Positions 48,510 to 62,053 of a DNA stretch of 64,000 nt are shown here, piece by piece; the stretch's first letter is position 1; every line of letters begins with the position of its first letter. This DNA is from Vermamoeba vermiformis. Lineage: Eukaryota; Tubulinea; Echinamoebida. The notes under the pieces were generated by a model. That model did not search any database. It saw only the letters and a list, made by a program, of their open reading frames with translations, and was not told the DNA's origin. The stretch lies in the NCBI GenBank assembly GCA_045837725.1, contig JBEWZL010000267.1:124001-188000 (forward strand), read 5' to 3'. The translations under genes were made by a program, and so were the position numbers.

Positions 48510-51500
48510 ATGTCAAAAGCACCACAAGTAACCATAAATGAGCTGGTTGAAAATAGTAAGACCACTGTACCAATATTAAGGCAAATATTAGAATACTACC
48601 GGAAGCAAAAGACGGATCTTCAACATCCAACGCTGAAGGCAGAGTTGCAGGAGCTCCTGCGGCGTTGTTTGGCAAATAATAATTTGGTGCATATTAAATT
48701 GTATAAAAGATATGGAAATAACCTTGTCTTCCCTCCAACGGTGGATTCGAAATCCGATTCAGATTTGGCCTCAAACGTCGAAGCGAAATCAACAACTGGT
48801 GGCGAGGTTAACAACGAAAATCATTCTTCTATAATTCTAGCCTCTTCGAAGAAGCCTACCAAGCAAATCAAAATCAAGGTTGCAAAAACTGCTGAAAATG
48901 GCGCGCGAAGCGGATCCGAAGCAAAAAAACATGGTAAATGCCGTTTAGTAACATAGTAAGGGTCACAGCCATTAATGATTCGTTATTTAGTGATATCTAC
49001 TGGAATTTTGGCCGATCGGCCTTTTCAATCTAAATCTTATGAATCAACGCCATCAAAATACGCTCATATTTGGGAGGTAATTGCAATCTGCTTGAATAAT
49101 TGTTATTAGTACTAAATCTGCGTTATAGATGCTCGACGAAGAGACAAAAGACTTTACTGAAATTTCAGGTCACAATTTCAATGAGACGCACTTAAGACAG
49201 GCAAAAATACATTACGATATAGAAGCCGATATGAATATTACGACCACAAACGATTCTCTTCCGAAATTCCCTTGGCTACTGTTCGATATTAACGAGATCC
49301 CAATGCACCAAGATCAAATGAAGCACTTAAATGCTGGCGACGTTAAAAAGATAATTAAATTGGAAGACAAGTACGATATGAACGAAGGTGATTGGACTAT
49401 AACTCACGTTAACGACGATAAATGGGAGCAACATTTTGGCGACATCAAATCCCGATTTAACAAGAGACGAATCGGGTTTGAAACACATATCGAATTGATT
49501 GCCGACACATTTTGCGCCATTTTTGGCTTGACCGAGATGTAAGTACGGATCCGCTAAAATTATTTTTCAAACATGTTTTTTAGGCGATACTATAAACTCC
49601 ACCATCACCCAGGATTTGATATATCTCCTTTTGTTAAGCCTGATGTATCAGTGTCGCATTGGATTTTGAGCCCCAGCACAGGCAAAGTTTACGCAAAAAT
49701 AGATCACCCAATGACGCCGTTATTGGAAGAGTTAGCGTGTAAAAAATCTCAATGGTTTCCGCTCGTTAGTCTATCAGTATTGCCGCATATTGTAGTTGAA
49801 TGCACCCAAGATCCCGCTGGCGATAAAAGCGACGTGTAAGTGTCAGATCCGATCTCGTTGACATTTTGACACTTTAAATTAATAAGCATACTGAACGACG
49901 ATTAACCGTTCTTTCAGCGTTAAACTATTGATCGAGATGGCTATGATCCGAGATTTAGAAGAAAGATTTTATAAGAAGCCTCGTCGTTTTACTCTCGGTT
50001 TCTACGTCAGACAGCAAAATTGGCAAGTGTTCGTGCTCGAGAATACAAATAAGGATCCAAATTTCAAGTACGAAGCGCATCGTGTGGCCAGCTTCGACCT
50101 TACCAACGACTACTTGACATGGCTCCAGCTTGGTGTTGTGATGGTGCGTTTGGCAGCGTACCAGACTTCTTGCACGTTGAAATTGGTTCCGAAGACAAAA
50201 GAAGAGTTGATTGACGTCTTAGAAGAAGCGAACACGATTTTGACCCAACGAGCAAATACTACCCGCCACCAGAAGCAAATCAAGGATGCACATAATGCCG
50301 TAAAAGGATCGCCTGCGCAAGAAAAAGAGCACGAAGAAGGCCACTGAAAAGAACGAGACTGCCTCGAATGACCACAAAGACAAAAAAGGAAAAAAGAGAA
50401 AAGCGTGTCATGACAGTTACAATGAAGGTCCAGATCGCAAAAAATTTAAAAAAGACTCGAACAACAAAAACGATCAGAACATCGACAATAGCTACGAGAA
50501 AATTGAAAAGCAACTGCTAGAGAAGGAGGGTCTTATCTGCTCGGTATGGCTTATTGCCACAATATTGTGATTCTAGACTAATTTTTTCTATATAGGGATA
50601 CTACACGCGAATTTATCGTTGCTTCGATGAAGTTACTGGCAAGGAGATTGCCATCAAAGAATTCGATTCTCCATCTGAAGGATATCGCGAAGCAGGACTA
50701 TTAAGCAGACTTCCAGGTACGGTAACAGACAATTATTTTTTTGCAGTTCTCATCGGAAGTAGCTCCGAAGTTGCTTTTCGTCAGCGATCTAACTAACGTT
50801 GCTATTGAAGGTCCGGGCATTGTGAAGCGGGTACGCGGAGAATTCACTGAACTGAACGGCAAGGTGCAAATATGGCTCGAGTTGTTATCGCCCCTTCCTG
50901 AGTACAACGAGCTGCACGATTTGAAGCACTTCATGCGTGGGTTTTTGGAGGTACGATAGTCGCAATTTGTCATAATATTAATGTCATATTAGGCATTGGA
51001 TTATATGCACTTTCAAAATTTTATTCACGGTGACGTCAAACACGACAATGTTATGGTAGATCCGGAGACGAACGAAATCAAACTGATCGATTTTGGCGTA
51101 AGTAACCAGCTCATGCTATAGTATATTATTAACGTTTCGATGTATGTATAGTATTCTGTGGAAATTTGGCCTGGCTGCACTTGCCGTTATTTTCACGGTG
51201 GCACACACGTGTATTTTGCGCCGGAGAGAATTTACGACGAGCCTCAAACGAACAAAATCGACGTTTTCTCGGCAGGTCTTGTCTGTGCTGAAAAGGTACC
51301 TTTATATATTGTAATAATACAGGCTAATAACTTTGTGTATGTAGATGTACGGTGTTCAGATCCGATCGTTAAAGACGCGTGAATTGTTAATTAAGAAAGT
51401 TGACGAAGGAGAATTGAGTGGATTAGCCACGGAAGAAGGAGGCTAGTATATAGATGTATTATATATAACGGTAGCTAATCGATAATATTGTGTAGTGGAT

Positions 51501-51602
51501 CTTCTTCAGCAGATGTTAAGAGAAGATCCAGATCAACGACTCAGCGCAGACGAATGCCTTCAGCATCCATTCTTAAACGATAATATGGATGTTTCATATT
51601 GA
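48510..51602 (+). CDS. Nuclease-like/protein kinase gene 2
   Basis: N-terminal exons 48510-48933, 48991-49076, 49129-49538, 49584-49835 and from 49918 carry a helical start, then a domain with KPDVSVSHWIL and HIVVECTQD, compatible with a PD-(D/E)XK-like core (inference). A Lys-rich linker of about 100 residues leads to a kinase: EIAIKEF (Lys), NFIHGDVKHDN (loop), IKLIDFG (DFG intact), YFAPERI (APE), LREDPDQRLSADECLQHPF (end). Kinase exons: up to 50543, 50596-50721, 50747-50950, 50993-51097, 51152-51295, 51345-51441, 51496-51602. The last intron has GC...AG ends. How the two halves join near 50.3 kb is unresolved; it could be two genes. Confidence 0.65.
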
Positions 51603-52103
51603 TTCTCCTCATATGATTCATTTGCCAGTCGGCTTTGTACTACTACAAAGCCGAGATCGCGGGTTCAAGCTGATGCCAATCTTTCTTATATTTCCTAGTT
51701 GATTAAGGTTCAAATAAGTACTCCGGTTACGCCAGTTACAGAATCGACTCGAGAGAACCAACGCGGATCTTCTTATGATAGAGCGCTCAATCATATAAAT
51801 AATTGAATAATTTTTCTCAGACAAGTAACTAGACTTTGTTTCAGTGAACGTTGTATTTTGGCGCCTGGCCCTTTTAAATAATTTTTAATCCGAACGCAAC
51901 ATCTCGTATGACTTCATTTTCGTTTCATCATGTAGTTAAAGAATCGGAATAATAGTTGCCACCGAACAGGTAAATACGGATGAATCTAACATTAACGTTA
52001 CGTTATCCTCAAACAGGATCCAAATCGTTTCTAAAATTGATTAAAAATATTAATAATCAATATATTAATTTATTTATTGCAGATAAATCGACAATGTTAG
52101 ATT
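51603..52103. other. Intergenic stretch
   Basis: 500 bp between two kinase genes in tandem. A stem-like CTTTGTACTACTACAAAG palindrome occurs at 51633-51650 but has no tRNA-type context. Nothing else supported. Confidence 0.4.
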
Positions 52104-54976
52104 ATGGATAATATTAATAATAATTTGCCCGAGAAATTAAAAGTAGAAGCAGATCCAAGTCGAGATTTTATCTCTTCTGCTTACAAAAAAAGAAAAATAG
52201 AGGACTCAGAACCTGAAGATCGCGAAGCAAAGCGAATAAAATTATCGGCCACCTCTAATATCGAAAATACGCAGCCGGAAAATCCTGCATCTGCAACAAA
52301 AGACAAGCTCGATCCCAGTTTTCCCGCACAAAGAGATGAACCACGAGCAAACAATAACAACCAAATAGAGCCATCAATTGATGATATTAAGGAGCCGCGT
52401 ACGTTAGCCTCAAACAATTACTTACGTATTAAAATTGCTTGTAGTCCCAAATCTGGCTCTGCCAGATGTTCTTCGCTGTGCGCCAAAGCGAAAATTCGTC
52501 GGCAGCTTGAAAACGCTCGTTTATGCAGTAGAAAATGAGTCGTAAGTCAAATAATTGTAAAATAACAGTTTCTGAGCGTTTAGAATTAGATTGGAACGAC
52601 TTTGCGCTGATTGGGGTATTTTGCCGATGAACCAGGGCCTTCCAATGGATTTATCCAGCCTGCCTTTTGCATCGCTCGTTGACGATGGCAACGCCATTCA
52701 ATTAGCTGAACAGTTGATTGAAGTACTTGCGACAGTAGTAAGTTTAATATTAAGGAACAGTTTTTTGATAGATGGTGAAATTTCATTAAAACGTTATTCC
52801 TGAACGAACGTTATTCCGACCAATTTTCTGCATTAAATGTTAGCGAAAAAAATCACGGTCATCCCTTAAAGTTCTACGGTCCTAATAAAATTTTAACAGG
52901 TTGCAAATTACAAGCCACAGCAAATTATAGAGCAAGATTTATTTGCTGAAATGCGTCGAATTATTGCAACTGCCGTCGGCCAACAAATTGCGACGAACAA
53001 TTCTGCGGATCTGTTGAAAACACTCGCAAAGATGATTCCCGACTCGTTATTGCTTGTGAACTGCTGGGCGTTTAAATCAAAACTGACTAATGCCTTAGAG
53101 CAAGACTTAATGAATCGTAAGCTGTATTCAATACTGTTCGAGCCGTTTTTCAAGTCCCAAGGATCGTAAGTCAACCCGGATCTACTTAGAATTTATTCTA
53201 ATATCGAAGAGATGCACATTAATGCCACTCCCGCCACCTTTTACGGCCTACAAACGACTTTCTGACCTACGAGCTTTTGTCGTCAAGAATGGCGTTGAGT
53301 TCATTTACTTCATTCATGAAAACAGTTCGAACAAAGGAACGATGAAATTTCACAAAGATCTTCACAAGTTGATTCAGCTCATGCGGTGCGCGCTACGCCT
53401 GCAAATATCGCACTTGACGCCATCGGATGATAATGTTCGAACGCTCTACTGCTTCGGATTGCTGACGTCTGGCTATAGCGTGCAATTGTTTCAAATGAAA
53501 GTGCACTTAACGTCAGTTAACGCTTACGCAACTCCAATTTATGAGCTGTGGGCCGAGCCTGAAGTCAACTTGATGAGTTTTGATAAGGATAGCCTTGCGA
53601 CACTTTTGACGTGGCTTGCTGGTATTAGGTTTTACCGTCATAGCCTTAAAAAATCGCTGGAAGCGTGGCAAACAACAACTACGTTACCAAGTGTGAAATT
53701 TCAAACCTCAAAAACACCAGCAACGTCAGGACAAGACAACCCGATAGACGATCAATCTCCATCCAATGCTAACGAAATCAAGGAGGACAAGTCCGAAGAC
53801 GAAGGACCAGATCCGAACAACCAAACTACGGGTCGCGATGACTCGACTGTTGATAGCGATACCCTTAATGCAATCATCCATGGCATCAACAACAATGAGC
53901 ACTTCCTTTTGCAAGAGGTACGGTCATTTGACGTTGCTGTCAGTGCCAGTGAATCTAACACTTTTTCAGAACGTCAAGTACAACAAGCGAGTACTTCTCG
54001 TGTGCACGACTGTCAAGCACGTGAGACTGTTTGTAGTCAAGATCTACGGTGCTGAATGTGACAAGATGAATGAAATCGATGTGTTGAAAGTGCTCGGACC
54101 ACATCCGAACATTTGTCAACTTTTAGCCGTCACCAAGCTTGCCAGTAAGTTCAGCAAATTAAATCAATGTCATTTGTCTAACAATTACAAATAGCCGGTG
54201 AATTGTTGGCCGTGCAGCATTTGTACGAGAACAGCGATCATTGGTACAACAGCTACGAGCAAAGTAACAAGTTTCCATTGGTGTTTCTTCAGCTAGCAAA
54301 GGTTTGTATCCTTTCCTATCATCAGACAACAATGCTAACGGCGCCTATTGACAGGGTTTATCGCATGTACACGATTGCGGCGTCATTCACGGCGACATCA
54401 AGCCCTACAACTTCATGGTGGACTCGGATTGCAATACACGCCTCATCGACTTTGACTTCAGTGCTCGCGTTGACACTGGTAAGCTCTCTTAAACGCTTTG
54501 AAAGGTCACATATTAATCAACAATAGATGACATAGAAAAGCTTGGTGGCACTAAGGGCTACTACGCACCTGAGTGGTACGAGCAACACAAAGTCGCTACT
54601 GGAGATGGCCCATTGACATTCAAAATTGACATTTGGAGCCTAGCCATCACTATATGTCAATACGTACGTTAAGTAAGATGGCATTTGAAGCACGCTCATT
54701 TCTTCGTTATCAGGCAGGTGTAGACTACGGCGAAGCGACTGATCCACTTGAACGACGGAAGTTAATTCTTCGAGAACTGCAACGTGAGACGTAAGCAATG
54801 GCTTATTAACGACTTGATGATAAAAACCTAGTGACAGGTTCTTGTTGTGGCCGGTGCGTAGTTTGATTGAGCGAATGTTGGCGATTTGTCCGAATGACCG
54901 ACCAACTGCTTCGGAGGTGTTTCACGAGCTCGTGAAAGTGTACGGCGATTGCGAAATTTTTGGAAATGAAGGTTAA
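52104..54976 (+). CDS. Helical/nuclease-like protein kinase gene 3
   Basis: Eleven exons chain to 756 residues: 52104-52398, 52445-52541, 52590-52737, 52900-53165, 53212-53917, 53970-54144, 54195-54301, 54355-54478, 54527-54663, 54714-54790, 54838-54976. The N-terminal 100 residues are low-complexity with a bipartite-type basic cluster (KKRKIEDSEPEDREAKRIK). A helical region follows, then a beta-rich part (LYCFGLLTSGYSVQLFQMK) in the position of the nuclease-like domain of related genes. The kinase has LFVVKIYG, CGVIHGDIKPYN, RLIDFDFS (DFD) and GYYAPEW. It belongs with the other four by architecture; function unknown. Confidence 0.78.
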
Positions 54977-55214
54977 TCTGCTACTACTGCTCAGTTCTTG
55001 CACAGCACTCGAACGGTGGCAAAGTTGATCTAGATCGAGATGGTTCTCAGAGATTTTTTTGTCCAACGCTTTCATATTTATTGGCTGATGAATATGAAAT
55101 TAACGAACACCTGCGGTTTAATCGCGATGCAAGATCCGCTTTACTTTACGCCTCCCGCGCATTTTTTTTGAACGTTGAGGATCGAACACTACTCAGCCGT
55201 TCATCGAACTGAGC

Positions 55215-56616
55215 ATGATGAAATCTATTGGTGTTAAGAGACAACGTAGTACTGAAGATCACGCCAATTATGAAAGAACAAAGAAAACAAAGAAGTTCAA
55301 GGCAGATGATCCGTACTTGTCAGTTTTTGCTTTGCCAGAGTTGGTCGAAAATATAATCAAACACCTCATAAGCTATCCTAAAGCAATATTGAACATATCA
55401 GGTGTTTCAAAGATGTAAGCGCTATTTTCTAGAATTTATAATATTAATTTTTGAATTTCATTTATTATTTCGGCTAGGCATAACAGCTTGATCCAAAGTA
55501 ATGCCACGTGGGTACGACTAGGATTCTCGTCGAATATCTTTCAAGGATCAAAGCTCTCCAAAAGCTTTTTGAAAGCCGTACTGGCTCAGATTCGCTTTCG
55601 TCATAAATTTAAGAAGCTTGCAAGACTATATTCAGACATCTCCTGCATTGAAGAGAGCTATTTAAGGTAAATGACACCCTTATCTAATATTATTTGTCGA
55701 TACTATGCCTAATCGAGAAATTTAGAAGTGTCTACGGCCGGGAGCTTAATCAACCAAAAGTATTGGAATTCGCGGCCAATAACTATCTCAGCGATGGGGC
55801 AGCTGTTGCTCTGTTAAGAATTCTATGCAACACAAGTAAAAGGGTTGTTTCGTTGGAGGATCTGATCGGCTGGTTAGAAGAAGATCCGAGAATACCACGT
55901 AAGCTTGAGCAATATTCGTATATATACAAATATAATGTTATATTAGCATATTCCTTATTAATATTGCATTTTAAAGCCACACCAGCCTCTGGTACACGAC
56001 TCGTACCGATCAGTGAACACTCCTTCAAACCCGTTACCGTTGATTTCGATCGACGAAACTGTTCCGTGCATGCTACGAACATATTAGTAAAGATGGAATG
56101 CGCAGGTGACCATTTCGCTGAGAGAGAGATTGTGCTTCGAAGAATTTTATCAGATCCAACGAAAACTCTTCTTTTCATCTCGATTGTGGATGATATTTCT
56201 ATGGCTGGTCCGTCGTTTATCAAGGTAATATGGTCATATATACGATAGAATATTTTGAACCGAAAATTCAATCTTCAAACTGCGATCTGGTTCGTTACAA
56301 AATTCTTTGATTAAAGATCCGCAATTTTAATGATTGTAATTGACTATAGTATGATCGCGTTAAGAAGATTATCGAATACTGCGGTGACTTGTGCACTTTT
56401 GTGACTTACAAGTTCCGTTACGGTTGGGACAAGGCTTTGAACTTCTTGTGCGAGACGAATGAACCTGAACATTGGGCCAAAGCGTATTTGGAGCGATATG
56501 ATATTTGTTTTGACGATGATTTCGATTCCAATGATTCCGAATACAACACTTGCATGGCTGAAGAAGCTTACAAAAAAGAGGTCGTCGAATCCGTCCCGTT
56601 CCTCCGAAGAATGTAA
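55215..56616 (+). CDS. F-box-like protein
   Basis: Exons 55215-55414, 55478-55666, 55726-55898, 55977-56224 and 56350-56616 give 358 residues. After a basic start (KRQRSTEDHANYERTKKTKK) an F-box-like segment lies at about 36-85 (FALPELVENIIKHLIS, then ISGVSKMHNSLIQSNATWV). The remaining 270 residues are helical with no repeat I can name; the tail is acidic (DDDFDSNDSEY). Probable SCF adaptor. Two adjacent Met codons at the start are both possible. Confidence 0.6.
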
Positions 56617-56702
56617 ATGCAAGCTACAAGCGCATGTCTATATAAATATTATATTATACATTTATGCAGAATATGTTTTGATGTTAATGGTACAATAATT
56701 TT

Positions 56703-59331
56703 TTATTCGAGTTTTGTACGCAACTTAGATACCATTTCAAGGGCTTCAAGAGCCGTTGGTCGTTGATCTGGTTCATGAACGGTGCACGCACTAATTAATT
56801 TTTGAACGGTCTTCTCGTACGTTGAATCCTGAAATGAAATTTTGGATCAGATTCGGATTTATTTTTAGTGACTTTGACTTACCTTCGGACAAGCCTCACT
56901 TAGCTCCTTAATAGTCAATCCAAAGCTATATATATCGGATTTATAATCGTATCCGCGTTCTGGATCCACTTCGATAACTTCTGGCGCTTGAAATCCATCC
57001 GTGCCTACATCCGCAGTAAAGCTCTTTTCGCCAATTCCCAATTGTTTGGATAAATTAAAGTCGATTAGCTTGCATATGGGCTTAGGGCTCTGTTTGAACA
57101 TGATATTGCTCGGTTTAATGTCGCGATGCAAGATCCGCTTTTCGTGCATGTGCGCAATGCCTTTAAGAATGTCTTCTGCGTAGTTTAATATAGTACTGAT
57201 ATCATTAGCTGCTGGTACTGATCGTAGACGTTCAAGCGCAAGAATATACGATAATCTTCCTATAAAAATAAAAAGCGATTAGATCTTGCCGTTACATGCC
57301 GTTAGACGATAATATTTTTAAGTGAATTAAATAAATATGTGATATTTAGATAGTGTTGTTACCTTCTTCGTTAGTTTCAGTGTAAGATCCGAAGCAGCGC
57401 ATGATATTCGGGTGATCCAATTGTTTCAAGAACTGGATCTCGCGATCATCGCTAGCGACTTTCGTAATTAATATCACTTCTTCTACTACTCCATCAACAA
57501 AGTACTTCGCAATCTTAATATTAGGCCCACGATGAAAACTAGGCTTAATATCGGCTAATTTTCCGCTCATTCTTCTCGCGAGCTCCAATTCCATGCGATT
57601 ATCGCGTTGTGATGGTGCGCTATTATTAGAACCGCGTAATTGAACTGGACTGCCTGGTCTAGAATTTCTATTGACGACAATTCCGCGGCCAAGTCGTAGC
57701 GGCGGGATCACGTACTGATTTCGTTGGTTTTCGCGGACTTGTTCGGTGAGAATGATAGCTTGTGCTTCTACCTTCCTTAATATATCGTAGTAATTCATTA
57801 TACCGCTTAATCGCTTCAAATTCATGGTTTTGTCGGTTAATTTTCTGAGCTGGTACATGGCACGATTCTTTTCGTCGCCAGCGATAGTAGCGCGCATATA
57901 ATACGCATGTACGTGGAATCCACCTAATAGTAAATATAAGAATAAATATTATTTGCGAGGAATAGCCTAAATTACAGCAGATCAAGATCAGCAAAAAAAG
58001 ATCCGCAAAAAATTTTTATTGTAATGCTTCTAAAGTTATTTGAAATATTAAAATTTCATTTATGTTAGATATAATAACATTTAATATTATTAAAGTGGAT
58101 TGAAGTGTTAATCTAAGCGAATAAAATTTTTTGATCCGGATTTACTGTTTGAATTTTTCGATACTTTTATAATTGTAATATTATAATAGCATAATTATAT
58201 TAATATTACCTTGTAAGAATCCAAATACACCGCCGTGATGTAAAGGCACTCGCGTCAATTGATGATCCAGTACTTTTCGCATGCACTTGAACAATTTGAC
58301 ATCGTCTCTATGATATTCATCGGTCATTTTATCAGTTGATACTTCTATAACACTAATCCATAATAACGGATTCGTTTTTGTTCCAATGCACAGATCCGGT
58401 CTTAAATTTTTGTCGAGTACATCCGCGAAGACCGGACAAATGTCGTAATTAACTTGCATTAATTGACTACTGAACGAATCGATATAAAATTCTGCAAAGG
58501 CTGCTATAGACTGATTTCCTAATGTTTTTTCGCCGGAAATAACGTAATTGTCTCGTAACCGCATCCACCGTTGAAAAAATCCAGTCCAAAACACCACGCT
58601 ATAATTATCATTGCCTTCGCTATTAAATCTTCTCTTAAACTCTAGTAAATCATCGACGCGTGCTCTACTTGCTTCGGAAATTCCCGGAGGCGTTTGCAGC
58701 TTAACCTTTGCAATAATTTCTTCGTTCAAACTAACTTTTCTGTCAACACGTGGAGGCTTGATACTATTATCTGCATATATACTAGCGTGTAGTAGTCGAT
58801 ATATACGTCTATATAAGCTTTGCGAATTAATTGTGGCTTCGCCTAAGCGAGTAACCATGGCGCTGATTGTTTTCGCGATATTTACGTGGATCTGCTTTTT
58901 ATCCAATTCAAATTCTCTTTTCTCTTCTTCAGTCAGCTCATCGCTATTCGAATTTATAGTATTTTGATTCGCTTAAAAAACAATTAAATTGATTTTTCCG
59001 CATCTGATCGAAATTTTTTGACTTACATATTGAATTGCTATTAAAGCTGTCAATTTGCGATGAATCAATGGCTTTCATCAATTCTACGAATGTGACGTGG
59101 AGCGGGAACGTCTCTAAAATACAATAAAAATTAAAATTAAATTCAAAAATTAAATTTTTATTTAACTGTTAATTTGTTTAGCTTACTTTTCGTACTCTCC
59201 ATAGACTGAGATCCACTACTTTTGAAATTTTTGAATTTTCTGTCGTCTAGACTTGCTGAATCTGAAAAAAATAACGTTGAGTATCGGGAATTGCTCCGAC
59301 GCTTCTAAAACGATTAATCCTTACCTTCCAT
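56703..59331 (-). CDS. Nuclease-like/protein kinase gene 4
   Basis: Exons 59331-59325, 59261-59187, 59113-59027, 58971-58210, 57923-57363, 57259-56883 and 56828-56703 give 664 residues. The first coding exon is seven bases. The large exon holds a helical part and a nuclease-like core: RPDLCIG followed 15 residues later by VIEVSTDK. The kinase has IKIAKYF (Lys), REIQFLKQLDHPNI (helix C Glu), ILHRDIKPSN (intact HRD), CKLIDFNLS (DFN) and FQAPEV, ending DQRPTALEALEMV. It is the only one here with a full HRD motif. It lies in tandem, 220 bp after the gene at 59551-62053. Confidence 0.8.
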
Positions 59332-59550
59332 AATAAATAATATTATATTATACAGTTGTCTTATATTTACAAATAAATATCAAAATGATTGCAAAAAGCG
59401 CCAAAAAGTTTATTTTCGGCTGTGCATCCGTTACAAGCACACTATATGTATTTACATATGAATACAATTTACAATGTATATTAGTAGGAAATACTCTAAG
59501 CTACCACTGATTTCTTCACGCAAACACATCCACATTATCTGAACGCAGAT

Positions 59551-62053
59551 CTAACTTTGACAAGTTTTGACGCGTTTGGAGGGTGAGACAGGCACGGCAG
59601 AGTCGAAGAAGGGATGTTTCAACGCACTTTCAATGCTTATTCTACTTTTCGCGTCCCTCACGATCATTTTGCGTGCCAGATCCAACGACACCTCGCTGCA
59701 CAACGTCGCTTCGACGTACGATGTCTCTCGATGCCTTGGTTGAAATTAAAATCCATTATTTAATTACTATAACGTACTTGGCCTTCCATTGCAATGCTTG
59801 CACTACATCATCACATAGTGCTAGTTCGTTGGCTTGTTGCATCGATCGAATGACAACTCCGCACATCTGTTGAAGAAACTCGTGAGCAACATATGTATAT
59901 TATTATTATTACACGTACTAAGTTCGCGAGGACTATTCCAGCGCTATAGACGTCGCTCGCAGGAGTTTTGAGTAGATCCGGTGCGCAGTAGCCAGGAGTG
60001 TGCGCTTGTGTCTCGCCACCAATCGTCGTAGCGCAGCCAAAATCAATCAAATATACGCTTTTAGTGACGTTATCCCACAATATATTGCTCTCTTTGATGT
60101 CGTTGTGAACAATGTTGTGTTGATGGACCTGATCCAACGCCTGAGGTAGATCCGTTTAGCTTCGTAATGATAATATATCTTATTTTACGTACTGTCAACA
60201 ATGCCTTCATGAATATTTGCAGCTCAGATTGTGAAGTGAAGTTCAAGGGATGAACACCACGACAATACGACATGGTCAGTGTGATGTTCTCGCCACGCAA
60301 GAGTGGTTTGTCGAGCACTTTGGGCACGCACGACAAGGCACGCAAGTGTTCCAAGACAACGTACTCGCGCTTGCCGAGGTCTGTTCGTGTTGTTTTGACG
60401 ATGTACTGGTGTTGCTGATCGATGGTCACAAGATCCACTCGCGTGCGATGATTCTGAAAGATAAATTGATTAATACGTTAAAAATGTTGCAGATAGTTCA
60501 AGTACATGATCCTATAATAATTGCCTAGGAGTATATTATTCTCACAAAGTATACTCAGATCCGATAATAGCACGACATCTCGGTCAATCCCCCGCCGTGC
60601 TAATAATTCTTTCTAGCATAGTTATGCAATATTATTATATAACTTGAGGACCTTATTATATGTGCTATATCTGAAAGTAGCGCATGGTTGTAATATGGAG
60701 CGGTAAGGGTTGAGATCCAGCGGTGGAAAAATGGATCTTGCCGAACTTGATTAACTCACCTTATAAAGTACTTGCACATTATTATCTAATGACAACGACA
60801 ATGCATTCGACAGCGTGTTTGACTTGCTCGTTGAGGGTGCAGGTTTCTTTTGTAAGGTCTCTTTAGGAGTACCAGTACTATTGTCTCTGTTGCTTTCAGA
60901 CACATCAGCCTCCTCATTCTCATCATTCACTGGTGTTGCTTTCGTAATTTTCTTCCAGTGATTTGATTGCAGTGCCTCCACGACAGTTCGGTGAGCTAGA
61001 TCCGTGTACCTCTATTCGAAAATCATTAGCCAGGAATCATTGCACGAGTAAGTATATTACTGTTATGTATACCTTCATAATGTAGAGGACTTTAAGGACG
61101 TGCTCTGGTTCTTCTTTCAGATCCAAGCTCGGGAAAGTGAAGAAGTACTTTTCGTTATCTAGAACACAGTAGACGCTTATATTAACAGAGCTACCAGTAT
61201 AATAGACGCCAAAGGTAATAGGCACGTGTACCCAGACTTTGTAGTCCTTCTCTGGTAGTTTGAATAGTTCCAAAATACGCAGCTGGTGCTGGTACGCGAG
61301 ATCTTCAATAATAGCCATTTTAAACCTAATCAATTAGTTTTATTAAAATGTAACTTTATATGACTCTTACGTGTCGCCAAGCTTATCGTTGTTAGCGTAC
61401 GTCTGAGATCTGCTCTCGATCAGCAAAAACGGCCAACGAATACCAGTAGTAGACCACGAAGGAAATACTCTCTAATAGAATTAATAATTGTACGAAGAAT
61501 TTAAATGATTCAGTATTACCCGTAAGTTTTTATGCTTTCTGTTGTTTGGATCAAGAAAGTCAAATCCAAAAATGCGATCTGGTTTGAGACCAGCGTCGAT
61601 GACGGCAGAACTAATCGCGAACAAATTAGAAGGTTAAAGTATTATGGTACTTACACGACGGAATTGGCTTCCCAAGTCTCAAAGCTACGAAACAATTGCG
61701 ACAATTTGTTGTGGCATTCAGCGATCCATTCTCCTTCATTATCAGTTGGAATCTTATTTAAGCGCTGCTTGAACTTATCGCTTAATATATGATCGCTATT
61801 GCCTGCATCATAATCGAGAAATGCTTTCTAAAAAAAGTTAAAAATAGTAGATCGAGCAGGATCTACGAAGTACCTCTTCATTGGTTAATTCTATTAGTTT
61901 ATCCGTGTCGGTAGCTGCAATTAGGTCGTAAAGTAGTTGTTTTAGCGTCCCTGTAACCGCTATAGGCATATTTTCTTCAGCTTCAACGTGGTTGATCTCG
62001 TAGCTGTCCAATAAAGCCCTATCGAATATTCGCTCTTCAAATGTAGTATTCAT
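59551..62053 (-). CDS. Nuclease-like/protein kinase gene 5
   Basis: Exons 62053-61874, 61827-61655, 61610-61520, 61471-61371, 61325-61073, 61011-60760, 60453-60193, 60140-59919, 59866-59778 and 59734-59551 give 601 residues. The N-terminal 270 residues are paralogous to the kinase-less gene at 14500-15884: NEGEWIAECHNKL, PDRIFGFD, WPFLLIESR and FGVYYTGSSVNISVY, the Asp...Glu-x-Arg pattern being nuclease-like. A Ser/Thr/Pro/Glu-rich linker follows. The kinase has QYIVKTT, NIVHNDIKESN (Asn in place of Arg of HRD), VYLIDFG and GYCAPDL, ending RISIESALKHPFF. Substrate unknown; an effector-like or self-defence role is possible but speculative. Confidence 0.8.

Noticed and set aside
51633-51670. 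Stem-like palindrome followed by GGGTTCAAG, reminiscent of a tRNA
   Set aside because: No acceptor stem, D-arm or proper T-loop could be folded around it.
54302-54354. GTATCCTTT inside an intron of kinase gene 3, like a U12 donor
   Set aside because: Starting the intron there breaks the frame and no U12 branch site follows; the GTTTGT donor two codons earlier works with a normal AG end.
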